From Brevibacterium sp. S111 (GTDB taxonomy: Bacteria; Actinomycetota; Actinomycetes; Actinomycetales; Brevibacteriaceae): a stretch of DNA of 64,000 nt. Shown piece after piece: positions 43,872-56,934 of the stretch. The position numbers and the translations under genes are program-made. The stretch lies in the NCBI RefSeq assembly GCF_004745075.1, contig NZ_RHFH01000009.1, positions 124,001 through 188,000 on the forward strand, given 5' to 3'. The notes under the pieces are model-generated. The model ran no database searches, was not told where the DNA came from, and worked only from the letters and a program-made list of their open reading frames with translations. How positions within the stretch are numbered: position 1 is the first letter of the stretch; every line of letters starts with the position of its first letter.

Positions 43872-44117
43872 TGCTTCGGCGCTCGCCCCGTGCCTCGCCC
43901 CGGGTCTCGGCGAGCGCCGATGCGCGGGCGATGCGCGGGCGGGCGGCGCCGCCGACCAGCGCCTGGACTCGAGGTTTGTCGGGGGTGATTTCATTCACTA
44001 GAATCAGAGGCGCAGAGCCAGCAGGCGCGGTTCCACACGGACATCGCCGCGAGTCCTGACCGGTGCTGCGCAGATCCGTGCAGGTTCTGCACACAACTTC
44101 ATACGCCGCTAAGACAT

Positions 44118-44270
44118 GACGTGGGAGAGCTGCCGGGCAGCCGCGACTGCGCGGGAACGGGCACGCCCCAGCCATCGCTGGAGCACCGGCCGACGCAGAA
44201 GCAGCAGACACCGAGCAGCGCCGTAGGTGCAATTCCCTCCCCGGGAAACTCTCAGGCCCAGTACCACCGA
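44118..44270 (+). ncRNA. glycine riboswitch
   Basis: Conserved glycine-aptamer elements occur in order: GGGAGAG at 44123-44129, a long variable P3a arm, the core CGCCGTAGGTGCAA near 44219-44232, TCCCTCCCCGGGAA, CTCTCAGG around 44250-44257 (pairing with GGGAGAG), and the closing GTACCAC (P1 with GTGG at 44121). It precedes gcvP-gcvT-gcvH-sdaA, the expected glycine-induced target. Whether a second aptamer follows (CACCGAGGCGACAC near 44307 and CTCTCAG near 44385) is uncertain. Confidence 0.85.
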
Positions 44271-44445
44271 TTGCAGGCAATTCTGAAGGAGCCGACCGGC
44301 CACCTCACCGAGGCGACACTCGCGAACGCGACACGTTGTCGACAAGACGACAGGCAGGCAGCAGCTCCGACAGATCGGGGAGGACTCTCAGTGATCGCTG
44401 CGTCCTCCGAACTCGGTGGGCGCGACACCGACCCTAGGACGGCAA

Positions 44446-47378
<2,933 letters not shown>

Positions 47379-47379
<1 letters not shown>

Positions 47380-48650
47380 TGACTGAGAACACGCAGGGCG
47401 CCAACGCCCAGACCAAAGAGACCCCGCTGCACGCGATCCACGCCGAACTCGGTGCCTCGTTCACCGACTTCGGCGGCTGGGACATGCCGCTGAAGTACGG
47501 TTCGGAACTCGCCGAACACCGTGCCGTGCGCGAGGCCGCCGGCCTCTTCGACCTCTCCCACATGGGTGAGGTGCGCATCAGCGGTGCGGACGCCGCCGCC
47601 TTCCTCGACTACGCGCTCGTGGCGAAGTACTCGAAGATGAAGATCGGCAAGGCCAGATACGGTGTCCTCGTCAACGAGGGCGGGTACATCCTCGACGACC
47701 TCATCACCTACCGCATCGGCGAGGAGGAATTCCTCATCGTCCCCAATGCTTCGAACACGCCCGCCGTGGTCGCAGCCCTCAAGGACCGGGTCCAGGCCTT
47801 CGTCCGGGACGAGGCCCCCGGCGCCGATGTGCATCTCGTCGACGAGTCCGATGCCACCGCTCTCATCGCCGTGCAGGGACCGAACTCGGAAGCGATCATC
47901 CTCCGCGCCCTCGACGAGAGCGCTCATGGCGAATTCGGTCCGCGCACCGGGGCGGGCGACCCGGCGAAGGCCGAGGCCACCGGCGATGCCGAGGGGTCAG
48001 CCGCCTCGGCGGAGGCGGACACGGTCACCATCGGTGAGGCCGTGCGCGAACTCAAGTACTACGCGTGGATGCCGCTGACGATCGCCGGGATCGACCTCAT
48101 GCTCGCTCGCACCGGGTACACCGGTGAGGACGGGTTCGAACTCTATGCCCCGAACATCGGCGCCGCCCGCCTGTGGGAGACCCTGGTGACCTCGGGCGTC
48201 GACTACGGGCTCGTGCCGTGCGGGCTGGCCGCACGCGATTCGCTGCGCCTGGAAGCGGGCATGCCGCTCTACGGCAACGAACTCGACGAGAACACCACGC
48301 CCTACGACGCGGGGCTGGGCCGGATGATCGGGTTCAAGACGAAGGAGAACTTCTTCGCCCGTGAGGCTCTGGCCGCGCTCGGGCAGACCGAACCGCCGCG
48401 CGTGCTCGTCGGACTGACCTCGGAGGGACGCCGAGCCGCACGCTCCGGCGCCGCCGTGTCCGTCGACGGCACCGAGGTCGGCACCGTCACCTCCGGTCAG
48501 CCCTCGCCGACCCTCGGCCACCCCATCGCTCTGGCCTATGTCGACCGGTCCGCCGCCGAGGTGGGAACCGCTGTGACCGTGGACATCCGCGGCAAGGCGC
48601 ACGACTTCACCGTCACCGAACTGCCGTTCTACAAACGCCCGTCGAACTGA
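47379..48650 (+). CDS. gcvT: aminomethyltransferase, T-protein
   Basis: A 423-residue T-protein that moves the aminomethyl carbon from H-protein to tetrahydrofolate. Seen are [62 protein letters not shown] and [20 protein letters not shown]. The family is normally about 365-375 residues; the excess is an Ala/Gly/Glu/Asp-rich insertion of about 35 residues near 190-225. The start overlaps the gcvP stop. A hairpin separates it from gcvH. Confidence 0.96.
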
Positions 48651-48707
48651 GTTCACTCGGGCGAAGCCGGTGACTCGTACACTGGTCTCACCTGCCACAA
48701 CAACGTC

Positions 48708-48735
48708 GCGGCCCCCGCTGTCTGCCGGGGGCCGC
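48708..48735 (+). terminator. hairpin between gcvT and gcvH
   Basis: GCGGCCCCCG (48708-48717) pairs exactly with CGGGGGCCGC (48726-48735), a 10-bp GC stem with an 8-base loop. It ends 4 bases before the AAGGAAG of gcvH. It may attenuate transcription, or stabilise the upstream mRNA to set the P/T versus H ratio. Confidence 0.5.
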
Positions 48736-48750
48736 AGAGAAGGAAGAAAC

Positions 48751-49149
48751 ATGGCACAGCTGCCCCCACTCCCTGAAAAATACACCTACTCGGCCGAGCA
48801 CGAGTGGGTCGACGGCGCCGCCGATGCGCTCGTCGGCACGACCGTCAAGGTCGGCATCACGGCGGTCGCCGCCGACGCCCTCGGCGAGGTCGTCTACGTT
48901 GACCTGCCCGAGGTCGGCGACACGATCACCGCTGGTGAGACCTGTGGAGAGGTCGAATCGACGAAGTCCGTGTCCGACCTCTACACCCCGGTGTCCGGTG
49001 AGGTCGTCACCATCAACGAGGCGGCCGTGGACTCACCCGGACTGCTCAACTCCGACCCCTACGGCGAGGGCTGGCTGTTCGAGGTCAGCGTGACCGAAGT
49101 CGGCGAAGTCATGGACGCCGCCGCCTACGCCGAGGCGAACTCTCTCTGA
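48751..49149 (+). CDS. gcvH: glycine cleavage H-protein
   Basis: A 132-residue lipoyl carrier that shuttles the aminomethyl group between P-, T- and L-proteins. The lipoylation site is [10 protein letters not shown] with Lys about 72, and the context [10 protein letters not shown] and [16 protein letters not shown] is canonical. The start ATG follows AAGGAAG. It is the third gene of the riboswitch-controlled operon. The L-protein (dihydrolipoyl dehydrogenase) is not in the window. Confidence 0.97.
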   Translation: MAQLPPLPEKYTYSAEHEWVDGAADALVGTTVKVGITAVAADALGEVVYVDLPEVGDTITAGETCGEVESTKSVSDLYTPVSGEVVTINEAAVDSPGLLNSDPYGEGWLFEVSVTEVGEVMDAAAYAEANSL

Positions 49150-49359
49150 GCCACACCCCTACGCGGGGTACTCGGGGAAACCTCCCGGGATCGGCGGCGA
49201 GCACATGCGTGTGCACGCCCGGTCGCGGAAACACCCTCAGATCGGGGTCGGTCGAGGTCGGTGCGGGCGTCAGCGTCCGCACCGGCTCGCCGGGCATGTG
49301 AGCGTGCCCGGTCCTTCGGCCGGCCCCGTCGTCATCCCACCAGAAACGAAGTGATTGCC

Positions 49360-50835
49360 ATGCCATTGAGTGTCTTCGACCTCTTCACCGTCGGCATCGG
49401 ACCCTCGAGCTCGCACACCGTCGGACCGATGCGAGCGGGCTCGAGCTTCATCCACCTCCTCGGCGATGCGCTGGGATCCGTTGCGGACCTGCGCGTCGAC
49501 GTGTTCGGATCCCTGGCCGCCACCGGTGCCGGCCACGGAACCTTCGACGCCATCCTCATCGGCCTCGAAGGCTGCCGACCGGACCTCATCGAAGCCAACG
49601 AACTCACCGCCCGCCGGACACGGATGTCCGAGACCGGGACGATCATCCTCGGCGATTCCACCGGCAACGGAGTCGAGATCGCCCTCACCGAAGACGACAT
49701 GGTCAAGCGGCCGCTGACCGTCCTCCCGCGCCACACGAACGCCCTGACCATCACCGCCTTCGACTCCACGGGCCAGACCCTGGCCGAAGAGACCTACTAC
49801 TCCGTCGGCGGCGGGTTCGTCACCTCGGAGACCGAATTCCTCGAGAAGGAGAAATCCGCCGAGGCGGGGGCAGAAGACGGTCCCGAGAGTTCGGAATTCG
49901 CGGTCGCCGATTCGGTCGTCGAAGCCGAACTCGAGTCCTACAGCGAAGAGCTGCCGTACCCGTTCCATTCCGGGGCCGAACTGCTCGAACGCTGCCGCGA
50001 GAACGACATGTCGATCGCCGAGATCATGCACGCGAACGAACTGTCGATGTGGGACGAGGACGAGATCCGGCACGGGCTGCTCCACATCTATTCGGTGATG
50101 GAGGAGTGCGCCTCGGCGTCCTTGGACCGTTCCGGCTACCTGCCCGGCGGGCTCAAGGTCCGCCGGCGCGCCCACGACTGGTATCTCAAGCTCAAGGCCG
50201 AGGACCCGAACCACGATCCGGGGTACTACCTCGAATGGGTCAACCTCATCGCCATGGCCGTCAACGAGGAGAACGCTTCGGGCGGACGCGTCGTCACCGC
50301 GCCGACGAACGGGGCAGCCGGGATCATCCCGGCCGTGCTGCACTACGCGCTCAACTACGTGCCGTCTGTGGCCGAAGGCGGCGAAGCCGCGAAGCACCGA
50401 GCCATCATCGACTTCCTGCTCACTGCGGCGGCGATCGGCGTCCTCTACAAGGAACGCGCGTCGATCTCCGGTGCCGAGGTCGGCTGCCAGGGTGAGGTCG
50501 GATCCGCCTCGTCGATGGCGGCCGGGGGACTGGCCGCGGTCATGGGCGGTACGCCCGAGCAAGTGGAGAACGCCGCCGAGATCGCGATGGAACACAACCT
50601 GGGCCTGACCTGCGACCCGATCTCCGGGCTCGTGCAGGTCCCTTGCATCGAACGCAATGCGATCGCGGCAGGCAAGGCGATCAACGCCTCCCGCATGGCG
50701 CTGTGGGGCGACGGCCAGCACCGGGTCAGCCTCGACGAGGTCATCGAGACGATGCGCCAGACCGGTGCCGACATGTCCTCGAAGTACAAGGAGACAGCGC
50801 TCGGCGGCCTCGCCGTCAACGTCGTCGAGTGCTGA
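49360..50835 (+). CDS. sdaA: L-serine dehydratase (Fe-S type)
   Basis: A 491-residue single-chain L-serine ammonia-lyase converting serine to pyruvate and ammonia. The N-terminal beta domain begins [20 protein letters not shown]. The alpha domain has [19 protein letters not shown], and cysteines for the [4Fe-4S] cluster lie in [20 protein letters not shown] and [18 protein letters not shown]. An acidic insertion of about 25 residues at roughly 165-190 lengthens the interdomain region. It follows gcvPTH by 210 bp. Glycine-derived one-carbon units and serine turnover would thus feed pyruvate, as in streptomycete gcv-glyA-sdaA operons, though glyA is absent here. Confidence 0.95.
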   Translation: MPLSVFDLFTVGIGPSSSHTVGPMRAGSSFIHLLGDALGSVADLRVDVFGSLAATGAGHGTFDAILIGLEGCRPDLIEANELTARRTRMSETGTIILGDSTGNGVEIALTEDDMVKRPLTVLPRHTNALTITAFDSTGQTLAEETYYSVGGGFVTSETEFLEKEKSAEAGAEDGPESSEFAVADSVVEAELESYSEELPYPFHSGAELLERCRENDMSIAEIMHANELSMWDEDEIRHGLLHIYSVMEECASASLDRSGYLPGGLKVRRRAHDWYLKLKAEDPNHDPGYYLEWVNLIAMAVNEENASGGRVVTAPTNGAAGIIPAVLHYALNYVPSVAEGGEAAKHRAIIDFLLTAAAIGVLYKERASISGAEVGCQGEVGSASSMAAGGLAAVMGGTPEQVENAAEIAMEHNLGLTCDPISGLVQVPCIERNAIAAGKAINASRMALWGDGQHRVSLDEVIETMRQTGADMSSKYKETALGGLAVNVVEC

Positions 50836-51084
50836 GGGCCGCCGGGGCGTCGGCCAGCAGGATTCCTTGCTGTCCCAATTCGATGATGGTGACGTGGAAC
50901 ACGTGGAACCCAAGTTCCAGAAGTCGATAAATGTAACGAAACGATAACGAACATCCGGCCCGTCATGAGCGCGAAGGAGCCCCCCGTCACATCCCAGAGA
51001 TGCCATGGGGAAGGCCGGGTCTGTTACATGCCGGCAGGCGGCGCTGATCGTTGTCAAAGTGCCCCTGATTAGACGGGTTCGGGG

Positions 51085-51112
51085 TTGACGCTCAATCTCA
51101 TGCCGCTAGGTT
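51085..51112 (+). promoter_or_regulatory. ectA promoter, probably leaderless
   Basis: TTGACG (51085-51090), a 16-base spacer and TAGGTT (51107-51112) lie just before the GTG at 51120. Seven bases separate the -10 from the start codon, and no ribosome site is present, so the ectoine transcript probably begins at the initiator. The rest of 50836-51084 contains no gene. Confidence 0.55.
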
Positions 51113-51119
51113 TATTGGC

Positions 51120-51614
51120 GTGATTAACGCACTCGCTGAACCGAAGACGCAAACCGACGTCCGGACTCCCGAGCTGGAGGACGGACAACATCTATGGCGG
51201 CTCGCGAAAGACACAGCCGTGCTCGATCTGAACTCCTCGTACTCGTACCTGCTGTGGTGCCGCGACTTCGCGGAGACCTCGGTGATCGCACGGATCGACG
51301 GAGAGCCCGCCGGCTTCATCACCGGGTACACCCGTCCGGAGAACCCGGACACCCTGATGATCTGGCAGGTCGCAGTCGATGAGAAGTTCCGTGGTCACGG
51401 ACTCGCCTCCACCATGCTCCATGAGCTGGCTGACCACACCGGCGCTCTCCGCCTGGAGACGACGATCACCGCGGACAACGCGGCGTCCAACCGCCTGTTC
51501 CAGGCGTTCGCCGAGCAGCGCGGGGCCGGTTTCGACCGTCGCCCGCTGTTCACCCCGGACCTCTACCCGGACGGCCACGACACCGAGTACCTCTACGAGA
51601 TCGCACCGCTGTAA
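51120..51614 (+). CDS. ectA: L-2,4-diaminobutyrate N-acetyltransferase
   Basis: A 164-residue GNAT acetyltransferase that acetylates the 4-amino group of diaminobutyrate, the second ectoine step. Seen are [40 protein letters not shown], the acetyl-CoA loop [15 protein letters not shown] and [20 protein letters not shown], all typical of EctA. The start is GTG without a ribosome site. It is the first gene of the ectABC unit. Confidence 0.97.
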   Translation: MINALAEPKTQTDVRTPELEDGQHLWRLAKDTAVLDLNSSYSYLLWCRDFAETSVIARIDGEPAGFITGYTRPENPDTLMIWQVAVDEKFRGHGLASTMLHELADHTGALRLETTITADNAASNRLFQAFAEQRGAGFDRRPLFTPDLYPDGHDTEYLYEIAPL

Positions 51615-51775
51615 CGAGCCCCACCACGGCGCTGCGCGGACCCCCGGTGCACGGGAGAGGCCGCGGCCGGCGTCAGGAGGCGGAAGAGATCGCTCGCCAT
51701 GAGCGACTGCGACCACCGCCTCGGCGGCTGCACACGATGCAGCCGCACAATCAAGAAGTCGAAAGGACTCCAACG

Positions 51776-53080
51776 ATGACCGAAAGCTCCACGACCACAC
51801 CTTCTGGCAAGCCCGACATCTTCGAAACCCGCGAATCAGCCGTTCGCAGCTACTGCCGCTCCTGGCCGGCCACCTTCGCCCGCTCGCAGGGCGCGAAGCA
51901 GTGGGACGAGGACGGCAACGAATACCTCGACTTCTTCTCCGGTGCCGGCGCACTCAACTACGGCCACAACAACCCGGCAGTGATGGGACCGCTCATCGAA
52001 TACCTGCAGTCGGGTGCCGTCCTCCACTCGATGGATATGAAGACCCCGGCCAAGCGTGAGTTCCTCCAGACCTTCCAGGACCTCATCCTCAAGCCGCGCG
52101 GACTCGACTACTCGGTGATGTTCCCCGGTCCGACGGGCACCAACACCGTCGAGGCAGCCCTCAAGCTCGCCCGCAAGGTCACCGGACGTCAGCACATGCT
52201 CTCGTTCACCAACGCCTTCCACGGCATGACCCTGGGATCGCTGTCGGTGACCGGCAACTCGATGAAGCGCGAAGGCGCAGGCATCCCGCTGACCAACAGC
52301 TCGAAGATCCCCTACGACGACTACTTCGATGGTGAGACGCCGGACTTCCTGTGGCTGGAGAAGGTCCTCGAAGACTCCGGTTCGGGCGTCGACAAGCCCG
52401 CCGCAGTCATCGTCGAGACCGTCCAGGGCGAAGGCGGCCTGCGTGCCGCTCGCGCCGAATGGCTGCGCGCTCTGTCCGAGCTGACCAAGAAGCACGACAT
52501 CCTCCTCATCGTCGATGACGTGCAGGCTGGCTGCGGCCGCACCGGTTCGTTCTTCAGCTTCGAAGAGGCCGGCATCGAGCCCGACATCGTCTGCCTGTCG
52601 AAGTCGATCTCCGGTTCGGGTCTGCCCCTGGCTCTGACCCTGTTCCGTCCCGAGCTCGATGTCTGGGAGCCCGGCGAGCACAACGGCACCTTCCGCGGAA
52701 ACAACCCCGCGTTCGTGACCGCCACCGCCGCGATCAAGAACTTCTGGGCCGACAACTCCTTCCAGAACGAACTCGCCGACACGATCGCCGAGCTGCACCA
52801 GCGCCTCGACGGCATCGTCGAGAAGGCCGAGGGCGCCACCATCCGCGGCCGCGGACTGCTGGCCGGCCTCCACTTCGAAGACGCCGAAGTGGCCGAGAAG
52901 GTTGCAGCATACGCCTTCGAAAAGGGCCTGCTCCTCGAGACCTCAGGGTCCCAGGACGAGGTCATCAAGATCATGCCGCCGCTGACGATCGACTCGCGCG
53001 ATCTGCAGGCGGGCCTGGACATCATCGAGGCCGGAGTGGCCAAGTTCGCTCCCGCCGCTGCTGAGGCCGCACTGGCCTGA
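51776..53080 (+). CDS. ectB: diaminobutyrate-2-oxoglutarate transaminase
   Basis: A 434-residue class III PLP aminotransferase making 2,4-diaminobutyrate from aspartate semialdehyde with glutamate. It shows [53 protein letters not shown], the PLP-Asp in [15 protein letters not shown] and the PLP-Lys in [15 protein letters not shown] (about 276). The start ATG follows GAAAGGAC. It lies 161 bp behind ectA. Confidence 0.98.
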   Translation: MTESSTTTPSGKPDIFETRESAVRSYCRSWPATFARSQGAKQWDEDGNEYLDFFSGAGALNYGHNNPAVMGPLIEYLQSGAVLHSMDMKTPAKREFLQTFQDLILKPRGLDYSVMFPGPTGTNTVEAALKLARKVTGRQHMLSFTNAFHGMTLGSLSVTGNSMKREGAGIPLTNSSKIPYDDYFDGETPDFLWLEKVLEDSGSGVDKPAAVIVETVQGEGGLRAARAEWLRALSELTKKHDILLIVDDVQAGCGRTGSFFSFEEAGIEPDIVCLSKSISGSGLPLALTLFRPELDVWEPGEHNGTFRGNNPAFVTATAAIKNFWADNSFQNELADTIAELHQRLDGIVEKAEGATIRGRGLLAGLHFEDAEVAEKVAAYAFEKGLLLETSGSQDEVIKIMPPLTIDSRDLQAGLDIIEAGVAKFAPAAAEAALA

Positions 53081-53247
53081 CTCACCTCTGCCGGGCCGGC
53101 GCCGCAACCGTGGCGCCGGCCCGAGCTGTGGGCCGAACCGAACTCCGGTTCGATGGCTCAGCCGGGTCGGCGGGCACCGTCGAAACGCGACGGGAGTCCG
53201 TGACCCATCACCTGAACTTTCCCCGACCTTTCACGAAAGGACCACGA

Positions 53248-53655
53248 ATGTACGTAGTCAACCGCGATGACCTCAATGACACCGACCGCGATGTGAAGTC
53301 CGAGACCTGGCGCAGCCGTCGCATGGTGCTCGGCAAGGAGCGCGTCGGATTCTCGTTCCACGACACCGTGATCTACGCAGGAACCACCTCGACGTTCCAC
53401 TACCAGAACCACGTCGAAGCCGTGTACTGCGTGCAGGGCAAGGGAACGCTGACCGACCTGGAGACCGGGAAGGAATACCCGCTCCACGACGGCGTCATGT
53501 ACCTCCTCGACGGAAACGAGAAGCACACCGTCGTCGCCGAGGAAGAGCTGCGCTTGGCCTGCGTGTTCAACCCGCCGGTCACCGGGCGTGAGGTCCACGA
53601 CGAGAACGGCGTGTACCCGCTCATCGTCGAAGACGAAGCGGCACCCGCGAACTGA
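53248..53655 (+). CDS. ectC: L-ectoine synthase
   Basis: A 135-residue cupin that cyclises N-gamma-acetyl-diaminobutyrate to ectoine. Seen are MYVVNRDDLNDTDRDVKSET, STFHYQNHVEAVYCVQGKGT (metal/substrate region), GVMYLLDGNEKHTV and CVFNPPVTGREVHDENGVYP. The start ATG follows GAAAGGACC. A strong terminator comes 60 bases after the stop, before ectD. Confidence 0.98.
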   Translation: MYVVNRDDLNDTDRDVKSETWRSRRMVLGKERVGFSFHDTVIYAGTTSTFHYQNHVEAVYCVQGKGTLTDLETGKEYPLHDGVMYLLDGNEKHTVVAEEELRLACVFNPPVTGREVHDENGVYPLIVEDEAAPAN

Positions 53656-53715
53656 TCGAGTTCCACTCGCCGAGGCGGCCGATCGTTGAGATCGACTGCT
53701 GAGGCACCGTGACGC

Positions 53716-53761
53716 CGAAGGGCGGCTCGGGCGATTGATCGCTCGAGCCGCCCTTCGTTTT
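53716..53761 (+). terminator. intrinsic terminator between ectC and ectD
   Basis: CGAAGGGCGGCTCG (53716-53729) pairs exactly with CGAGCCGCCCTTCG (53744-53757). The loop adds a GCGAT/ATCGC stem, and TTTT follows at 53758-53761. It is the clearest rho-independent terminator in the window. Confidence 0.85.
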
Positions 53762-53887
53762 GGCTCCACCCGGGGTGCCGGTGACGACGTCCTCCTGTTA
53801 CGGTGGCGGCACAACCCGATCTGCGGGGGCGATGAGCGCTCACGCCATCACTCCGGCAGACGGCACATAGCGAAGGAAGGAGAATTG

Positions 53888-54796
53888 ATGACCGCAGTGT
53901 CCACTGCGACCGCAGCCACAGATCTCTATCCGACTCGCTCCGGCGAGACCACTGAGGTTCTCCCGCGCACGGGTCCGATCGTCTTCGGTTCCCCCGAAGA
54001 CGGCCCCCTCGAGGCGGCGGAGCTCAAGCACTTCGAGGACACGGGCTATCTGACGATCGATCAGCTCATCACCCCCGAAGAACTCAGACTCTTCACTGAC
54101 GAGCTCCACAGGCTTTCGCACGACCCCGAGGTGAAGGCCGATGAGCGCACCGTCGTCGAAGCCGAGTCCGACGAGGTCCGGTCGATATTCGACATCCATC
54201 GCACCAATGAGATCTTCAGAAAGATCGCGAACGATCCGCGTCTCGTCGACCGCGCACGTCAGATCCTCGGAAGCGATGTCTATATCCATCAGAGCCGAAT
54301 CAACTACAAGCCGGGATTCGTGGGTAAGGAGTTCTCCTGGCATTCGGACTTCGAGACCTGGCATGCCGAGGACGGAATGCCCGCTCCGCGCGCGGTGAGT
54401 CTCTCGCTGTCGCTGACGGACAACTACTCATACAATGGTCCGCTGATGATCATGCCCGGCTCGCACAAGCGCTACATCAGCTGTGTGGGAGGCACTCCCG
54501 AGGACAACTATCGGAAGTCGCTCATCATGCAGGGTGCAGGCACCCCGGATCGTCAGACTCTCACTGATTTCGCCGACGCATACGGCATCGACGTGCTTGA
54601 AGGTGCGGCCGGCGGAGCGATCATGTTCGACTCCAACTGCATGCATGCGTCGAACGGCAACGTCACTCCGTTCTCGCGCTCGAATATCTTCATCGTGTAC
54701 AACTCGGTGGAGAATGCCTGCGTGGAGCCCTACGCCGCGCCGAAGCCGCGTCCGGAGTTCGTCGGCAGCACGGACTTCACGCCTGCCGGCCGTTGA
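53888..54796 (+). CDS. ectD: ectoine 5-hydroxylase
   Basis: A 302-residue Fe(II)/2-oxoglutarate dioxygenase converting ectoine to 5-hydroxyectoine. The iron facial triad is visible: His and Asp in FSWHSDFETWH (His about 152, Asp 154) and the distal His in CMHASNGN (about 253). The 2-oxoglutarate Arg lies in PFSRSNIFIVYNS. The start ATG follows GAAGGAAGGAG. It is separated from ectC by the terminator and about 125 bp, so it probably has its own promoter. Confidence 0.97.
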   Translation: MTAVSTATAATDLYPTRSGETTEVLPRTGPIVFGSPEDGPLEAAELKHFEDTGYLTIDQLITPEELRLFTDELHRLSHDPEVKADERTVVEAESDEVRSIFDIHRTNEIFRKIANDPRLVDRARQILGSDVYIHQSRINYKPGFVGKEFSWHSDFETWHAEDGMPAPRAVSLSLSLTDNYSYNGPLMIMPGSHKRYISCVGGTPEDNYRKSLIMQGAGTPDRQTLTDFADAYGIDVLEGAAGGAIMFDSNCMHASNGNVTPFSRSNIFIVYNSVENACVEPYAAPKPRPEFVGSTDFTPAGR

Positions 54797-54880
54797 CGCC
54801 TCGCGCGCAAAGAATTCGGCCGCTGATGCCTCGCGCATGCCTGACACAGGCCGTGGAGTGAGCGCATCAGCACAAGTGGG

Positions 54881-54908
54881 GCCCGGTGCCGCAGTAGCGG
54901 CGCCGGGC
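54881..54908. terminator. hairpin terminator downstream of ectD
   Basis: GCCCGGTGCCGC (54881-54892) pairs with GCGGCGCCGGGC (54897-54908) with one wobble and a four-base loop; CTCCTTTG follows. It could also stop transcription arriving from the small minus-strand ORF. Confidence 0.55.
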
Positions 54909-54976
54909 TCCTTTGCACTCTCGGAGGAACTCGACGCATCGCGACTACTCGATGATCCTCAGGTCTGTCCCCCGCA

Positions 54977-55078
54977 TCACCCCGCGGGATCCTTCGAATG
55001 ATCCGATGGACCGGCCGTGACCGACCAGCCGGTCGCCTCGGCGAGGATGTCCGCCAATTCCGAGCGGTCAACACTCAT
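54977..55078 (-). CDS. possible 33-codon small protein
   Basis: A short minus-strand ORF begins at ATG with a very strong ribosome site (AGGAGG, 6 bases away) and reads MSVDRSELADILAEATGW then a Ser/Asp-rich tail ending PAG before TGA. It lies downstream of the AGCS symporter gene, beyond that gene's hairpin, on the same strand. No family is recognised. The ribosome site is better than those of most genes here, which argues for translation, but the length gives no statistical support. Confidence 0.45.
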   Translation of the reverse strand: MSVDRSELADILAEATGWSVTAGPSDHSKDPAG

Positions 55079-55111
55079 CGGAACCTCCTGTTGAAATCCG
55101 GGGTGTGAATA

Positions 55112-55148
55112 CACGTCGGGCGCTCCCGTGTACGGGGCGCCCGACGTG
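55112..55148 (-). terminator. hairpin after the symporter gene
   Basis: CACGTCGGGCGC (55112-55123) pairs exactly with GCGCCCGACGTG (55137-55148), and the inner bases add CCCGT/ACGGG, giving about 17 pairs. It lies 27 bases beyond the symporter stop and upstream of the small ORF. Confidence 0.65.
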
Positions 55149-55174
55149 CTAGTTGGAGCAGAATGCTCGCGGCA

Positions 55175-56668
55175 TCACTCGCTGTCGGAGCGTACCTTCT
55201 TGCCGCGATCCTGCCAGAATTTCGTCGTGGTGACCTCGTCCTCACCGTCCCAGGCGTCGACGTCGGTGTTGATGTACTTGAAGGTCGGCAGGTCGGTGCG
55301 CCGGAAGATCGGTTCCTGTCCGGCACGACGCTGGTCCGTGTAGTTCTTCAGGATTCGGAACACCAGTGGCGAGAGCATGAGCAGGGCGAACAGGTTGATC
55401 AGCGCCATGATCGCCATGAAGATGTCTGCCGCACTCCAGACGATGTCGAGCGCCGCGATGGACCCGATGAATACGGCCACCATGACAATGACCTGGTAGA
55501 CGCGCAGCGCCGTTCTGCTCGTCGTCAGGTGCTCGATATTGGCCTCGCCGTAGTAGTAGTTGCCGAGGATCGACGAGAACGCGAAGAGGAAGATCGCGAA
55601 GGTGAGGAAGTGGATGGCCCATTGGCCAAGCTGTCCGCTCAGCGCGGTCTGGGTCAGCTGCATGCCTTCGGCCGAGCTGCCGTACTCGGGGTTTGACAGC
55701 AGGATGATGAACGCGGTGATTGAGCACACGAGGATCGTGTCGAAGTACACGCCGAGCGCCTGCACGAAGCCCTGCTTGGCCGGGTGAGAAGCCGAGGCGG
55801 TCGCCGCGGCGTTCGGCACCGAGCCGATGCCGGCCTCATTGGAGAACAGGCCGCGCTGCACGCCGACGAGCATGATCGAGCCGATCGCTCCGCCGGAGAT
55901 CGAATGCATGCTGAATGCGTCGGTGAAGATGGTGCCGATCATCCCCGGAACGGCTTCGATGTTCATCGCCACGACGATGATCCCGACGATGAGGTACACG
56001 CCGGCCATGATCGGCACGAGGTAGGCGGAGACGTTCGAGATGCGCTTGGCTCCACCGGCGAAGATCGCATAAGCGCCGAGGGCGATGACCAGTCCGGTGA
56101 TCGCGGTGAACATGAAGTTGGAATCTTCGACGCCGAATGATGTTCCCACCGCGTCGACGATGGAGTTCGACTGCACCGTGTTGAAGACGATGCCGTAGGT
56201 GATGGCCACGATCACCGCGAAGATCAGCCCGAGCTTCTTCATCTTCAGCCCGTGCCTGATGTAGTACGCCGGACCTCCACGGAAGTTCGGGCCGTCCTTG
56301 AGCTTGTAGAGCTGTCCGAGGGCGGACTCGGCGAAGGCCGTGGCACCGCCGACGATCGCTGTCAGCCACATCCAGAACATCGCGCCGGGACCGCCGAGCG
56401 AGATCGCCAGTGCCACACCGGCGATGTTCGCTGTGCCCACGCGGGAGGCAGCGGAGATGGAGAAGGCGCGGAACGGAGAGATGTTCCGATTGCCCTCGGG
56501 GTCCCGTCCACCGGGTTCGACCAGCGTGCGGAACATCTCGGGCAGCAGCCGCAGCTGGACCACGCCCGTGCGGATGGTGAAATACAGGCCCGTGGGGATC
56601 AGGACCGCAACGAGAATGTATGACGAGAATGTGTCGATACTGTCAAAGGCGCTCTGGAGCATCTCCAT
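55175..56668 (-). CDS. alanine/glycine:cation symporter (AGCS family)
   Basis: A 497-residue sodium- or proton-coupled symporter with about 10-11 helices. The family signature GGPGAMFWMWLTAIVGGATA followed by FAESALGQLYK is present, as are GGPAYYIRHGLKMK and GLFSNEAGIGSVPNAAATA. The start ATG is preceded by GAAGGAG. It probably imports alanine or glycine. It faces the ectoine genes convergently; a role in supplying compatible-solute precursors or in osmotic response is possible but not shown. Confidence 0.93.
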   Translation of the reverse strand: MEMLQSAFDSIDTFSSYILVAVLIPTGLYFTIRTGVVQLRLLPEMFRTLVEPGGRDPEGNRNISPFRAFSISAASRVGTANIAGVALAISLGGPGAMFWMWLTAIVGGATAFAESALGQLYKLKDGPNFRGGPAYYIRHGLKMKKLGLIFAVIVAITYGIVFNTVQSNSIVDAVGTSFGVEDSNFMFTAITGLVIALGAYAIFAGGAKRISNVSAYLVPIMAGVYLIVGIIVVAMNIEAVPGMIGTIFTDAFSMHSISGGAIGSIMLVGVQRGLFSNEAGIGSVPNAAATASASHPAKQGFVQALGVYFDTILVCSITAFIILLSNPEYGSSAEGMQLTQTALSGQLGQWAIHFLTFAIFLFAFSSILGNYYYGEANIEHLTTSRTALRVYQVIVMVAVFIGSIAALDIVWSAADIFMAIMALINLFALLMLSPLVFRILKNYTDQRRAGQEPIFRRTDLPTFKYINTDVDAWDGEDEVTTTKFWQDRGKKVRSDSE

Positions 56669-56934
56669 CGAACTGTGTCTCCTTCATCTGGCAATGCGTT
56701 GTGGGTCCTGCCCGGCGACAGCACGGGTTCCACCTGTCTTCCACCTCAGTCTGCCACTTATGCCCAACGCAGCCAGCCCTCAGGGGGTGCAAATCCATGA
56801 TTCACGTCCCGTCCACCTGCCCATCATCGGGAACTTGCTCGCCGAGACTATTCTGGCCGCCATTGCACTCAATGCTCGGACGTCGTCACGACGCCTTGTG
56901 GCCACCCCGGAAGTCTCCGCAGAGGAGTTCTGAA

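Larger units (their letters stand above)
43670..44445. other. gene-free region upstream of gcvP
   Basis: About 775 bp with no convincing ORF. It contains the 31-bp tandem array (43748-43871), the glycine riboswitch (about 44118-44270) and, after it, a region to 44400 that ends in GGGGAGGACTCTCAG and may be a degenerate second aptamer or the expression platform. The stretch 43985-44115 should hold the gcv promoter; I cannot name its boxes. Confidence 0.55.

Noticed and set aside
49270..51057. A 595-codon minus-strand frame opposite sdaA
   Set aside because: Antisense shadow; sdaA has complete Fe-S cysteines and family motifs.
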